Position numbers and translations under genes: made by a program. A stretch of DNA of 64,000 nt, from contig JAFKJY010000041.1 of assembly GCA_017305835.1 (NCBI GenBank), positions 128,467 to 192,466 of the forward strand, written 5' to 3'. The DNA is from Hyphomicrobiales bacterium (lineage in GTDB: Bacteria > Pseudomonadota > Alphaproteobacteria > Rhizobiales > Rhizobiaceae). Numbering within the stretch: the first letter of the stretch is position 1; each line of letters begins with the position of its first letter. Shown piece after piece: positions 35,514 to 44,222 of the stretch. The notes beneath the pieces are model-generated. The model searched no databases. It saw only the letters and a list, made by a program, of their open reading frames with translations, and had not been told where the DNA came from.

Positions 35514-36596
35514 CTAATCGTCCATCGCGGCGATCCAGGCGCGCAGCAGCGCCACCGCGTCGGGGTCGGCGAGATGGCGGCCGAGTTCGGGCATCATCAC
35601 GCCGGGCTCGACGCTGCGGACGCGGTAGACGAGGATGGAATCGTCCGGCTCGCCCGGCAGGATGTCGAACTCGTTGGCGCCGGCGCCCTTGCCTGCCGCG
35701 ACCGGGCGCTTGCGCACGCCGTATCGCACCGGGTCCTTCTCGCCGAAGGTCAGGAACAGGCCGGAATTGCTGGCCGGTCCCTCGGCGCGGTGGCAGTGGG
35801 CGCAGTTGACGTCGAGCCAGGCGCGGGCGCGGGCGTCGAGCGGGGCGGTTTCGTCGCGCCAGTCGGGGACCGCGGGTGCCTCGGCCGGCGGCGGCGCGCC
35901 GGCGAGGATGCCGGCGGCGGCCCAGTGCGCGAGCTGGTTCTCCTCGCCGGAGGCATAGGGGAAGGGACCGTTGAGGTTGCGCGCCTTCGGCCCGAGCGGC
36001 ACGATCGCGTTGTCCAGCGCGTGGCAGGCCTTGCACTGGTTCTTGTTGGGCACCGAATAGGCGAAGTCGAGCGGGGTCCCGCCGGCGGTCACGGTGGAGA
36101 CGGGGACCGTCGCGCCGGCGATCTTCAGCGCCGCGTCGGTCTGCTCGGAGTTCCACAGATAGGCCCAGGCCTGCCAGCCGTCGGCATGGCGCAGCAGCAC
36201 GCGCGTCTCGATGCGGCGTATGTCTTTGTCCGGCTCACGGTAGTCGGCCGGAAAGGAGAAAGTCTTTATCAGCGCGCTGCCGACCGGAAAGTCGAACGCC
36301 TCGGTGGCGTCGTGGGCGGCCGCCTTGCCGGCCGGCAGGTAGACGAAACGGTCCTTCAGCGCGCCGTCGGAAAAGAGCGGGGTGTTGAGGCGGAAGGGAA
36401 TGACACCCTCGGCGGGCTTCTGCGCGGCGAGGTCGTCGAAGAAGCCGAATGCCGAAAGCTGCCGCGGCGGGGTGTCGGCGAGGATGACGTCGTCGGAGAC
36501 GGCGTAGGCGGGGAGAGGGGCGAGAAGGAAGAGGGCGGCGAGGACCTGGATCGCCCGCCTCAGGCCTGCCGGCCATCTCCTCCTCGAGCGCGGCAC
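35514..36596 (-). CDS. Di-haem c-type cytochrome, SO2930/HNE_0200 family
   Basis: 360 residues, signal peptide 1-32 (LAALFLLAPLPAYA). Two haem-binding motifs are visible: CKACH (Cys188, Cys191, His192) and CAHCH (Cys265, Cys268, His269). The N-terminal part (LSAFGFFDDLAAQKPAEGVIPFRLNTPLFSDGA) and the C-terminal MMPELGRHLADPDAVALLRAWI are typical of this uncharacterised periplasmic family. It starts 7 bases after the beta-helix gene stop, so the two form an operon. Members of the two families co-occur in many genomes, but the electron acceptor and substrate are unknown. Confidence 0.85.
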   Translation of the reverse strand: MPRSRRRWPAGLRRAIQVLAALFLLAPLPAYAVSDDVILADTPPRQLSAFGFFDDLAAQKPAEGVIPFRLNTPLFSDGALKDRFVYLPAGKAAAHDATEAFDFPVGSALIKTFSFPADYREPDKDIRRIETRVLLRHADGWQAWAYLWNSEQTDAALKIAGATVPVSTVTAGGTPLDFAYSVPNKNQCKACHALDNAIVPLGPKARNLNGPFPYASGEENQLAHWAAAGILAGAPPPAEAPAVPDWRDETAPLDARARAWLDVNCAHCHRAEGPASNSGLFLTFGEKDPVRYGVRKRPVAAGKGAGANEFDILPGEPDDSILVYRVRSVEPGVMMPELGRHLADPDAVALLRAWIAAMDD

Positions 36597-36603
36597 TTGC
36601 GAG

Positions 36604-37833
36604 CTAGGCCCCGCTGTCCTGCGGCAGCTTGACCGGCGCCGGCTCGGGCAGGCTGCCGGCGTAGCCGGAAGCGTCGCGGTCGGGCCACCAGCCCCAGGGC
36701 AGCAGCATCTGCGAGATCATCTTCAGGTTGATGAAGGTCGCCTTGGGCTCGGAGACGTAGACGCGGTTTTCCGGCCGCACCCAGGAGAAATATTCGGGAA
36801 TGCGGGTCACGCCGTCCCAGACGATGTCGGGCACGGGCGTGCCGGAAATGTCGCTGATGATCTTGCCGACCTCGCCGTCGGGCGCGTTGCCGCCTGCGCC
36901 GTACTCGTTGTCGTGCACGTAGACGCCGCGCGGCACGAACATGTAGTCGGCGTCCTCGTATTCGTTCGGGTAGGCGGCGATCAGGACGTGCGCGGTGCCG
37001 TTGCCCGACAGGCGGTTGCCGAAGACGTGCACGTTGCGGTTGGCCATCACCATGATGCCCATGCCCTTCGGCACCATGGCGACGGTGTTGCCCTTGGGCG
37101 CGAAATTGCCGGTGTCGTTGTCGACCACGTCGTTGTCGAAGACGCGGATGTCGTGGCCGCCCTGCACCGGCAGGTTGGGCAGGTCGAAGACGAGGATGCC
37201 GCCGGCATTGTGGGTGGCGACGTTGCGGTAGACGTCGGCGCGCGCGGAATTCTCGATCTCGATGCCGGCGACGTTGTATTCGGCGCGGCTGTTGCTCACC
37301 ACGATGTCCTGGCTCTGGCCGACATAGATGCCGGCGTCGGAGGCGCCGCTGACGGTGACGCCGTCGATCAGCACGTGCTGCGAGGAGACCGGGTAGACGC
37401 CGTAAGCGCCGTTGCTCTCCTTCGGGCCGCCGGTCCACACCACGCGCAGATTGCGGAAGGTGATCTGGTCGGAGCCCTTCGACTTGATGCCGTCGCCCTT
37501 GGGGTCCTCGACGGCGAAGTCCTCCAGCACGACGCGGTTCGACGTGACCAGGAGGCCTTCGCCGGAGCCGGTCTGACCGGCGAAGGAGAGCACCGTCGCG
37601 TCCGGCCCGGCGCCCTTCACCCTGACGTCGTCGACCTGCAGCGACAGCCCCTCCTTCAGCTCGAAGCGGCCGGCGCCGATAGCGATCGTGTCGCCGGGCT
37701 TCGCCATGATGAGGGCCTCGACCAGCCGCTCGGTGGCGCCGTCGCCGGCCTCGACGGCCACTTCGGCGGCGAGCGCGGAAGCCGCAGACAGGAGCAGGGC
37801 CGGGAGCAGAAGATGGCGCAGGCGCAGGTGCAT
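36604..37833 (-). CDS. Parallel beta-helix repeat protein (SO2929-like)
   Basis: 409 residues from the ATG at 37833 (MHLRLRHLLLPALLLSAASALA signal peptide). The mature protein is a right-handed parallel beta-helix: repeated strands such as GEGLLVTSNRVVLEDFAVEDPKG, VLIDGVTVSGASDAGIYVGQ, IVVSNSRAEYNVAGIEIENS and ADVYRNVATHNAGGILVFD. This fold is used by pectate-lyase-like carbohydrate enzymes and epimerases. No catalytic assignment can be made. It is coupled to the di-haem cytochrome downstream; a role in oxidising or processing a polysaccharide or copper-linked substrate is speculation. Confidence 0.82.
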   Translation of the reverse strand: MHLRLRHLLLPALLLSAASALAAEVAVEAGDGATERLVEALIMAKPGDTIAIGAGRFELKEGLSLQVDDVRVKGAGPDATVLSFAGQTGSGEGLLVTSNRVVLEDFAVEDPKGDGIKSKGSDQITFRNLRVVWTGGPKESNGAYGVYPVSSQHVLIDGVTVSGASDAGIYVGQSQDIVVSNSRAEYNVAGIEIENSARADVYRNVATHNAGGILVFDLPNLPVQGGHDIRVFDNDVVDNDTGNFAPKGNTVAMVPKGMGIMVMANRNVHVFGNRLSGNGTAHVLIAAYPNEYEDADYMFVPRGVYVHDNEYGAGGNAPDGEVGKIISDISGTPVPDIVWDGVTRIPEYFSWVRPENRVYVSEPKATFINLKMISQMLLPWGWWPDRDASGYAGSLPEPAPVKLPQDSGA

Positions 37834-37920
37834 GAGGGCCTCTCGTGAACGGGTCGGGCAGACGATGCCGTTCGCGCTGCGACCTGTCAAACGGGCCGGA
37901 TGCGCCTTTCATTTGGTCCC

Positions 37921-37951
37921 TTGACCTTCCAGTGACTGGAAGCCCTATCTC
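37921..37951 (+). promoter_or_regulatory. CueR/HmrR-type copper-responsive promoter
   Basis: -35 TTGACC (37921-37926), a 19-base spacer (37927-37945), and -10 TATCTC (37946-37951). The spacer carries the perfect dyad CTTCCAGTGACTGGAAG (37926-37942). A 19-base spacer with a GACCTTCCAGT-type dyad is the hallmark of MerR/CueR promoters, which the activator untwists on binding Cu(I). It drives the ATPase and the regulator gene behind it. Confidence 0.9.
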
Positions 37952-37984
37952 CGGCGCACTATGTCAGCAGCCGGGAGCCGGACC

Positions 37985-40498
37985 ATGCCTCACGATCCAC
38001 ACGCCGCTCATGCGGGACACCATGCAGGGCACGCGCATGCGCATGCGGCGCACGCCGCAGGCGAGGGCGCGGTCGTGCGCGATCCGGTGTGCGGCATGAC
38101 GGTCGATCCGGCCGCCGGCAAGCCGACCGCCGAGCATGGCGGCCGCCTGTTCCACTTCTGCTCCGCCGGCTGCCGGACGAAGTTCGTGGCCGACCCCGAA
38201 AGCTATCTGGAGGCGACGGATCCCGTCTGCGGCATGAAGGTCGACCGCGCCAGCGCGAAGCACTTCCTGCGCCACGAGGGCGAGAAGCACTATTTCTGCT
38301 CGGCCGGCTGCAAGGGGAAGTTCGAGGCGGAGCCGGCGAAGTATCTCGGCGACCGGCCGGCGGAAAAGCCCGCACCTGCCGGAACGAAATACACCTGCCC
38401 GATGCATCCCGAGATCGTGCGCGACGGTCCCGGCTCCTGCCCGATCTGCGGCATGGCGCTGGAGCCGATGGGCGTGCGGACCGGCGAGGAAGGGCCGAAC
38501 CCCGAGCTGGTCGACTTCACGCGGCGCCTGTGGGTGAGCGCGGTGCTGGCGCTGCCGGTGTTCGTGCTGGCGATGAGCCCGATGCTCGGCCTGCCGTTCA
38601 GGGACTGGATCGGCGAGCGCGCCTCGGTGTGGATCGAGTTCGTGCTGGCGACCCCGGTCGTGCTGTGGGCCGCGATCCCCTTCTTCGAGCGCGGCTGGCA
38701 GTCGATCGTCAATCGCAGCCCCAACATGTGGACGCTGATCTCGATCGGCGTCGGCGCGGCCTATGCCTACAGCGTCGTGGCGACACTGTTCCCCGATCTT
38801 CTGCCGCACACGTTGCGCGGGCATGGCGGCGGCGCGCCGGTCTATTTCGAGGCGGCGGCGGTGATCGTGGCGCTGGTCTTCCTCGGCCAGGTGCTGGAGC
38901 TCAAGGCGCGCGAGCGCACCGGCTCGGCGATCCGCGCGCTGCTCGACCTCGCGCCGAAGACGGCGCGGCGCATCGGCGCGGACGGGCAGGAGACCGACGT
39001 GCCGCTCGACGCCGTGAAGACGGGCGACCGGCTGCGGGTGCGGCCGGGCGACAGCATCCCGGTCGACGGCGTGGTGGTCGAGGGCCGCTCGGCGGTGGAC
39101 GAATCCATGATCACCGGCGAGCCGCTGCCGGTCGAGAAGGCGGACGGCGATACGCTGACCGGCGGCACGCTCAACCGCAACGGCACGCTGGTCATGCGGG
39201 CCGAGAAGGTCGGCGCCGAGACGATGCTGTCGCGCATTGTCGAGATGGTCGCCAAGGCGCAACGTTCGCGCGCGCCGATCCAGGGGCTGGCCGATCGGGT
39301 TTCGTTCTACTTCGTACCGGCGGTGGTGGCCTCGGCGGTGCTCGCCTTCGCGGTCTGGGCGACGTTCGGGCCCGAGCCGCGGCTGGTCTATGCGATCGTT
39401 GCGGCGGTCTCGGTGCTGATCATCGCCTGCCCCTGCGCGCTCGGGCTCGCCACGCCGATGTCGATCATGACGGCGACCGGGCGCGGCGCGCAGGCCGGCG
39501 TGCTGATCCGCGACGCGGCGGCGCTCGAGCGCTTCGCGGGGATCGACACGCTGATCGTCGACAAGACCGGCACGCTGACGGAAGGCAAGCCGAAGCTGAC
39601 GGACGTGGTGGCGGCTCAGGGCGTCACGGAGACCGAGCTTCTCGGCCTCGCGGCGAGCCTGGAGCAGGGCTCCGAGCACCCGCTCGCCGAGGCGATCGTC
39701 GAGGGCGCGAAGGCGCGCGGGGCGCGAGTTGGCAAGGCGGACGGCTTCGAGGCGGTCACCGGCAAGGGCGTGACGGGCCATGTCGGCGACCGCAAGGTCG
39801 CACTCGGCAACGACGCGCTGATGCGCGACCTCGGGATCGACGCGGGTGCGCTCGCCGGCAAGGCGGACGCGCTGCGGGGCGACGGGCGCACGGCGATGTA
39901 TGTGGCGATCGACGGCCGGGCGGCCGGGCTCGTGGCGGTCGCCGACCCGATCAAGGCGACGGCGGCGGAGGCGCTTGCCGCGCTGCACGCCAGCGGGCTG
40001 CGGATCATCATGGCGACCGGCGACAACGAACGCACGGCCAAGGCCGTGGCCGCCAAGCTCGGCATCGACGAGGTGCGCGCCGGCGTGCTGCCGGAAGACA
40101 AGCAGAAGCTGGTCGAGGAGCTGCGGGCCGGCGGCGCGAAGGTCGCCATGGCGGGCGACGGCGTCAACGACGCGCCGGCGCTGGCCGCGGCCGACGTCGG
40201 CGTCGCCATGGGCACCGGGGCGGACGTGGCGGTGGAAAGCGCCGGCATCACGCTCGTCAAGGGCGACCTGAACGGCGTGGTGCGGGCGCGCCGGCTGGCG
40301 CAGGCGACGATGCGCAACATCCGCGAGAACCTGTTCTTCGCCTTCGTCTACAACGCGGTCGGCGTGCCGGTCGCGGCCGGCGTGCTCTATCCGGTGTTCG
40401 GCACGCTGCTGTCGCCGATGATCGCGGCGGCGGCGATGAGCCTGTCGTCGGTCTCCGTGATCGGCAATGCGCTGCGGCTCAGGGCGCTCAAACTCTAG
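37985..40498 (+). CDS. copA: Copper-translocating P1B-type ATPase with two YHS domains
   Basis: 837 residues from the ATG at 37985, chosen because GGGAG precedes it and the predicted transcription start (~37958) would leave the upstream ATG at 37961 almost leaderless. A His-rich N-terminus (about 1-30) is followed by two YHS domains ([15 protein letters not shown]...[25 protein letters not shown]...[10 protein letters not shown]) and a heavy-metal-binding CPMHPEIV...[10 protein letters not shown] motif. P-type core: TGE loop, CPC in [13 protein letters not shown], phosphorylation site [13 protein letters not shown] in [10 protein letters not shown], and [10 protein letters not shown]. Exports Cu(I) from the cytoplasm. 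The YHS modules replace the usual CXXC domains. Confidence 0.94.
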   Translation: MPHDPHAAHAGHHAGHAHAHAAHAAGEGAVVRDPVCGMTVDPAAGKPTAEHGGRLFHFCSAGCRTKFVADPESYLEATDPVCGMKVDRASAKHFLRHEGEKHYFCSAGCKGKFEAEPAKYLGDRPAEKPAPAGTKYTCPMHPEIVRDGPGSCPICGMALEPMGVRTGEEGPNPELVDFTRRLWVSAVLALPVFVLAMSPMLGLPFRDWIGERASVWIEFVLATPVVLWAAIPFFERGWQSIVNRSPNMWTLISIGVGAAYAYSVVATLFPDLLPHTLRGHGGGAPVYFEAAAVIVALVFLGQVLELKARERTGSAIRALLDLAPKTARRIGADGQETDVPLDAVKTGDRLRVRPGDSIPVDGVVVEGRSAVDESMITGEPLPVEKADGDTLTGGTLNRNGTLVMRAEKVGAETMLSRIVEMVAKAQRSRAPIQGLADRVSFYFVPAVVASAVLAFAVWATFGPEPRLVYAIVAAVSVLIIACPCALGLATPMSIMTATGRGAQAGVLIRDAAALERFAGIDTLIVDKTGTLTEGKPKLTDVVAAQGVTETELLGLAASLEQGSEHPLAEAIVEGAKARGARVGKADGFEAVTGKGVTGHVGDRKVALGNDALMRDLGIDAGALAGKADALRGDGRTAMYVAIDGRAAGLVAVADPIKATAAEALAALHASGLRIIMATGDNERTAKAVAAKLGIDEVRAGVLPEDKQKLVEELRAGGAKVAMAGDGVNDAPALAAADVGVAMGTGADVAVESAGITLVKGDLNGVVRARRLAQATMRNIRENLFFAFVYNAVGVPVAAGVLYPVFGTLLSPMIAAAAMSLSSVSVIGNALRLRALKL

Positions 40499-40512
40499 AA
40501 GGAAAGCCGGAC

Positions 40513-40911
40513 ATGAACATCGGCACGGCATCAGAGAAGACGGGCCTTCCGGCCAAGACGATCCGCTACTACGAGGAGATCGGGCTGCTCAGCCCCGAGC
40601 GGGCCGACAACGGCTATCGCGACTATTCGGCCAACGACGTGCACCGGCTGCGCTTCCTGCAGCGCGCCCGCGGGCTGGGCTTCAGCGTCGAGGAGTGCCG
40701 GCAGCTCCTGTCGCTCTACGGCGACAAGAACCGCGAAAGCGCGGACGTGAAGGCGATCGCCTCCGCCAAGCTCGTCGAGATCGACCGCAAGCTCGCGGAG
40801 CTCGCCGCGTTGCGGTCGATGCTCAGCCATCTCGTCAGCCATTGCCATGGCGACGACCGGCCGGACTGCCCGATCATGGACGAATTGTCGGGCCGCAGCG
40901 GGATGCAGTAG
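40513..40911 (+). CDS. cueR: MerR family copper-responsive regulator (CueR/HmrR)
   Basis: 132 residues. N-terminal MerR helix-turn-helix (MNIGTASEKTGLPAKTIRYYEEIGLL), dimerisation helix, and a C-terminal metal loop CHGDDRPDC matching the Cys-x(7)-Cys pattern of Cu(I) sensors, with the neighbouring SHLVSHC Cys/His. It lies 14 bases after the ATPase stop, so it is in the same operon and should regulate the CueR-type promoter upstream. Confidence 0.93.
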   Translation: MNIGTASEKTGLPAKTIRYYEEIGLLSPERADNGYRDYSANDVHRLRFLQRARGLGFSVEECRQLLSLYGDKNRESADVKAIASAKLVEIDRKLAELAALRSMLSHLVSHCHGDDRPDCPIMDELSGRSGMQ

Positions 40912-40987
40912 GTCGCGACTACGCCGGCGGGACGAGCACGTTTCCGCAGGCAAGAATTCTCCCTCCCGATTTCCTGCACGCAGATTC

Positions 40988-41017
40988 TTGACCGCGGAGT
41001 CGTCCGCCCTGTAAATC
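40988..41017 (+). promoter_or_regulatory. Candidate promoter of visNR
   Basis: TTGACC (40988-40993), an 18-base spacer and TAAATC (41012-41017) in the 269-base gap before visN. An 8-bp inverted repeat CGGCGATG / CATCGCCG (41023-41030, 41039-41046) sits at the expected start of the transcript. No other gene is apparent in this gap. Confidence 0.4.
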
Positions 41018-41180
41018 TGATTCGGCGATGGCGAATCACATCGCCGTTTCGCGGGGGCGGGCTGCCTTTCAGGGCAGAGCGAGTTCGATACCCGTACCGC
41101 CGGGTGTATCAGTTGACAGCGTCTGGGCATTTTTCGCCGGGCCACGGGCCCCGGCTCGCAGAGGGATTCCGTCGGGCGCC

Positions 41181-41885
41181 ATGAACAGCATTGCCCGCCT
41201 GCACGAGGAGATCGAGGGACTGGCCCTGCCGGCGACGCGAGGCGGGCTGGCCCGCTACCTGAGCCGGCTGGCGCGCGACGTCGGGGCCGACCACTACATG
41301 CTGGTGGACCTGACGCGCGAGAGCGGCGCCGACGAGAGCCAGATCCTTGCCTCGAACTGGGCCTACGACACCGTGCGGGCGGTCGGCATCGACACGGTCA
41401 AGCGTATCGCCAGTGCAGCCTGCACGACCTTCATCGGCGAGCGGCCGCGGCTGTGGACGCCGTCGGGCGAGGCCCGCTCCTTCCTCGGCGCGACGGAAGC
41501 CGACGCGCTTGAGGCGGACGGGCATCGCGAGATGGCCTCGGCCCGGATCCGGGCGGCCGGAGCGAACTGCTGCGTGATCTTCTCAGCGCAGCTCATGCGC
41601 AGCATCGACGCCGCCGCCCTGCCGGGCGCGCAGATGGCGCTCTCCTACGCGCTGTCGGGGCTCGCGGCGAGCGCGCCGGCGGCCGGCGGCGAAAGCCCAA
41701 TCTCGGACCGCGAGCGCGAATGCCTGCTGTGGGTCTCCGAGGGCAAGACGACCGACGAGGTGGCGGTGATCCTCGGGGTCTCGTCCAACACGGTCAACAG
41801 CTACGTGGCGCATGCGATCCACAAGCTGTCGGCGCGCAACAGGGCCATGGCGATCGCGACCGCGATCAGGACGGGGCTGATCTGA
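41181..41885 (+). CDS. visN: LuxR-type flagellar master regulator VisN
   Basis: 234 residues from the ATG at 41181. The N-terminal half (~10-160) is an autoinducer-binding-like domain; the C-terminal LuxR helix-turn-helix (~170-230) reads ISDRERECLLWVSEGKTTDEVAVILGVSSNTVNSYVAHAIHKL. In Sinorhizobium VisN and VisR form a heteromer at the top of the flagellar hierarchy. The pairing with a second LuxR gene and the position at the edge of the flagellar block support the assignment. No acyl-homoserine lactone synthase is in the window, so any ligand is unknown. Confidence 0.88.
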   Translation: MNSIARLHEEIEGLALPATRGGLARYLSRLARDVGADHYMLVDLTRESGADESQILASNWAYDTVRAVGIDTVKRIASAACTTFIGERPRLWTPSGEARSFLGATEADALEADGHREMASARIRAAGANCCVIFSAQLMRSIDAAALPGAQMALSYALSGLAASAPAAGGESPISDRERECLLWVSEGKTTDEVAVILGVSSNTVNSYVAHAIHKLSARNRAMAIATAIRTGLI

Positions 41886-41916
41886 TGCGCAAGGTGGCCT
41901 GCCAAGCGGGCGCATC

Positions 41917-42645
41917 ATGCTGAATCCGGAGGGCCGCTTCGTCGCCGCCCCTGCGGAGGACATTCCCCAGTTCGACACGCTGCCGGAGATGGCGCGGCGC
42001 TTCCGGCGCATCTGCGAGGCGGTGGGCGGAGAGGCATTCACGCTGATGCTGGTCTCGCCGATGGCCGAGACCAGGCGGCTGGTGCCCTGCATCGACAGCG
42101 AATACCCGAGCATATCGCCCACCACCAAGCTGCTCGTCGCGACGCTGCCGGAGCGCTTTGTGCGGCGCATGACGACCACCACGCAGCCATGCTGGTGGGC
42201 GGCCGAGGAGGGCTGCCGCACCGCGACCAGCCTGTCGCGCTGCCTGTGGGCCGAGCGCATCGCGCAGCCGGAAGAGCTCGGCACGGCTTTGGCGCTGCCG
42301 CTGCTCGACGAGCGCGGCAACCAGGGCGCGATCGTGATCTGCGGCAGTGGCCTCACGATGGGCATGGGCGAGCTCGCCGACACGCAGGCGCGCGGCATGG
42401 CCATCTTCGCCATGGTGGCGCGGCTGCAGCCGCCCCCGGCGCGCGGGGCACGCGCCATGTCGAAGCGCGAGCTGGAATGCCTGAAGCTGACGGCCAACGG
42501 CCAGACCAGCGAGGAGATCGCCGCGCGGCTCGGCCTTTCGGTCCACACGGCCAACCAGTATCTCACCAACACGACGCAGAAGCTCAACGCCGTCAACCGC
42601 ATCCATGCGGTCGCCAAGGCGCTCCGGCTCGGCCTGATCGACTGA
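41917..42645 (+). CDS. visR: LuxR-type flagellar master regulator VisR
   Basis: 242 residues, 31 bases after visN. N-terminal ligand-type domain (FDTLPEMARRFRRICEAVGG...WAAEEGCRTATSLSRCLWAERI) and C-terminal LuxR helix-turn-helix (~175-240, MSKRELECLKLTANGQTSEEIAARLGLSVHTANQYLTNTTQKL). Partner of VisN. In S. meliloti the VisNR complex activates rem, which then switches on class II and III flagellar genes; rem is not in this window. Confidence 0.87.
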   Translation: MLNPEGRFVAAPAEDIPQFDTLPEMARRFRRICEAVGGEAFTLMLVSPMAETRRLVPCIDSEYPSISPTTKLLVATLPERFVRRMTTTTQPCWWAAEEGCRTATSLSRCLWAERIAQPEELGTALALPLLDERGNQGAIVICGSGLTMGMGELADTQARGMAIFAMVARLQPPPARGARAMSKRELECLKLTANGQTSEEIAARLGLSVHTANQYLTNTTQKLNAVNRIHAVAKALRLGLID

Positions 42646-42663
42646 CGGGACCGGCCGGCGGGC

Positions 42664-43110
42664 TCAGCCGGTGCCGGTCAGCCGCGCCGGCTCGGACTTG
42701 CGGATGCGCGCGGCCTGGATGGCGCTTTCCAGGAAACTCGAATTCTCGTCCGGGTCCTGCGAGGGGTTCTCGAAGGCGACGTAGTTGACGTCGACGGCGG
42801 CGTGCTGGTCGGCCATGCTGAGCTTGAAGTAGACGGTGGCGCCGGACGGCTTCAGCTCAAGGTCGAGCACGATCTCGGGTGCGCGGTTCCAGTCGAGATG
42901 CACCTCGCCGCCATGGCCGAGCCGCAGCGTGCCCGGCACGAAGAACAGCTCGGCGGCGGAGTCGACGATGTCGGCGATGTTGGCGAACTGCTCGGTGTGG
43001 ATGAAGGCGACGTAGTCGGTCGGCGCGACCATCCGCAACTCGCTGACGACGTCCCGGATCGCGTCGGCGACGATGATCTCGCGGGTAAGGGAATGCGGCT
43101 GGCGGTTCAT
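42664..43110 (-). CDS. Conserved hypothetical protein of the flagellar cluster
   Basis: 148 residues, no signal peptide or membrane segment. An N-terminal helical part (LTREIIVADAIRDVVSELRMVAPTDYVAFIHTEQF) is followed by a mixed beta region (VHLDWNRAPEIVLDLELKPSGATVYFKLSMADQHAAVDVNYVAFE). I do not recognise a domain. Its start overlaps the flhB stop (43110), so it is the last gene of the flhB operon and probably acts in flagellar assembly or regulation. The same slot between visR and flhB is filled by an unknown gene in other rhizobia as far as I recall. Confidence 0.75.
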   Translation of the reverse strand: MNRQPHSLTREIIVADAIRDVVSELRMVAPTDYVAFIHTEQFANIADIVDSAAELFFVPGTLRLGHGGEVHLDWNRAPEIVLDLELKPSGATVYFKLSMADQHAAVDVNYVAFENPSQDPDENSSFLESAIQAARIRKSEPARLTGTG

Positions 43111-44198
43111 CAGTTGTCCCTGCTTCGGGCCGTCGCGGGAGCGCGCGCGTAGACAGCGCGCACCAGCTCCGCGACCGCCTGGTAGAACTGCGGCGGTATC
43201 ATGCTATCCACCGAGACTTGCTTGTACATGGAGCGGGCGAGCGCGACGTCCTCGAAGACGGGGATGCCGTTGGCCTCGGCGATCTCGCGGATCTTCAGCG
43301 CGATCAGGTCCTGGCCCTTGGCCACGACGATCGGCGCGGCGTGCTCGTCGCGCACGTAACGCAGCGCGATCGAGTAGTGGGTCGGATTGGCGATGACGAG
43401 GGTGGCGCCCGGCACGGCGCTCATCATGCGCTGGCGGGCGCGGTCGCGCTGCACCGAGCGGATGCGCATGCGCACCAGCGGGTCGCCGACCATCTGCTTC
43501 ATCTCGTCCTTGACCTCCTGGCGCGTCATGCGCAGGTCGCGCAGCCAGGAGAAGCGCGACCACACCACGTCGGCGCTGGTGATCATCAGCATCGCCAGCG
43601 CGATCCACATGACGATGTCGGTGGCGATGTTCTCGATGACGCCGCCGAAGGCGATCGGCTGGGTGATCATGCCGGCCAGCAGCTTCGACAGCGCCTCGCG
43701 CATGGCGAAGCCGAGGATGATGCCGGCGAAGAGCAGCTTGCCGAGCTGCTTGGCGAACTCGACAAGGCCCTTGGCGCCGAACATGCGCTTCCAGCCCTGG
43801 CGCGGCGAGATGCGCGAGAATTGCGGCCGGATGCGCTCGCCCACGAAACGCGGGATGTTCTGCAGCGTCGAGGCAGCGAGCGCCGCCGAGATCAGCAGTG
43901 CCATCAGCACGACGACGGCCCTGGCCATCTCGATGGCGACGATGCGCAGCAGCAGCGTCACGTCCTGCGCGTTCTGCAGCGGCCAGTCCTCGGGCTTCTC
44001 GATGAAGATCGACAGGAAGGTCGCCATCTGGGCGATGCTGTCCTTGGCGAAGAACATCAGGAAGACCAGGATGGCGAGGAAGGAGGCGAGGACCGGCGCT
44101 TCGCGGGCGAAGGGCAACTGGCCCTTGTCCATCGTGTCGCGGATTTTCTTCTCGGAGGCTTCCTCTGTTTTGCTGTCCTTGTCGCTGTCCTCCGCCAC
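43110..44198 (-). CDS. flhB: Flagellar export gate protein FlhB
   Basis: 362 residues. Four membrane helices in the N-terminal half (~30-215) and a cytoplasmic switch domain carrying the autocleavage motif NPTH (LVIANPTHYSIALRY, about residue 269). The N-terminus is acidic/basic (MAEDSDKDSKTEEASEKKIRDTMDKGQLPFARE). FlhB sets the order of rod/hook and then filament export. The intact NPTH means the hook-length switch can operate. Gene order flhB-fliG-fliN-fliM-motA on the minus strand matches S. meliloti. Confidence 0.96.
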   Translation of the reverse strand: MAEDSDKDSKTEEASEKKIRDTMDKGQLPFAREAPVLASFLAILVFLMFFAKDSIAQMATFLSIFIEKPEDWPLQNAQDVTLLLRIVAIEMARAVVVLMALLISAALAASTLQNIPRFVGERIRPQFSRISPRQGWKRMFGAKGLVEFAKQLGKLLFAGIILGFAMREALSKLLAGMITQPIAFGGVIENIATDIVMWIALAMLMITSADVVWSRFSWLRDLRMTRQEVKDEMKQMVGDPLVRMRIRSVQRDRARQRMMSAVPGATLVIANPTHYSIALRYVRDEHAAPIVVAKGQDLIALKIREIAEANGIPVFEDVALARSMYKQVSVDSMIPPQFYQAVAELVRAVYARAPATARSRDN

Positions 44199-44222
44199 GG
44201 GCTAGCTCCGCCGCATGCCCGC

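Noticed and set aside
37964..40531. An 855-codon minus-strand open frame opposite the copper ATPase.
   Set aside because: It is a mirror frame of a high-GC gene (His/Arg/Asp-rich, no domain). The plus strand encodes an unmistakable P-type ATPase with promoter and regulator.
41028..41180. A 51-residue N-terminal extension of VisN from the ATG at 41028.
   Set aside because: The stretch has no family character, contains the likely 5' leader and hairpin, and VisN relatives begin near the ATG at 41181.
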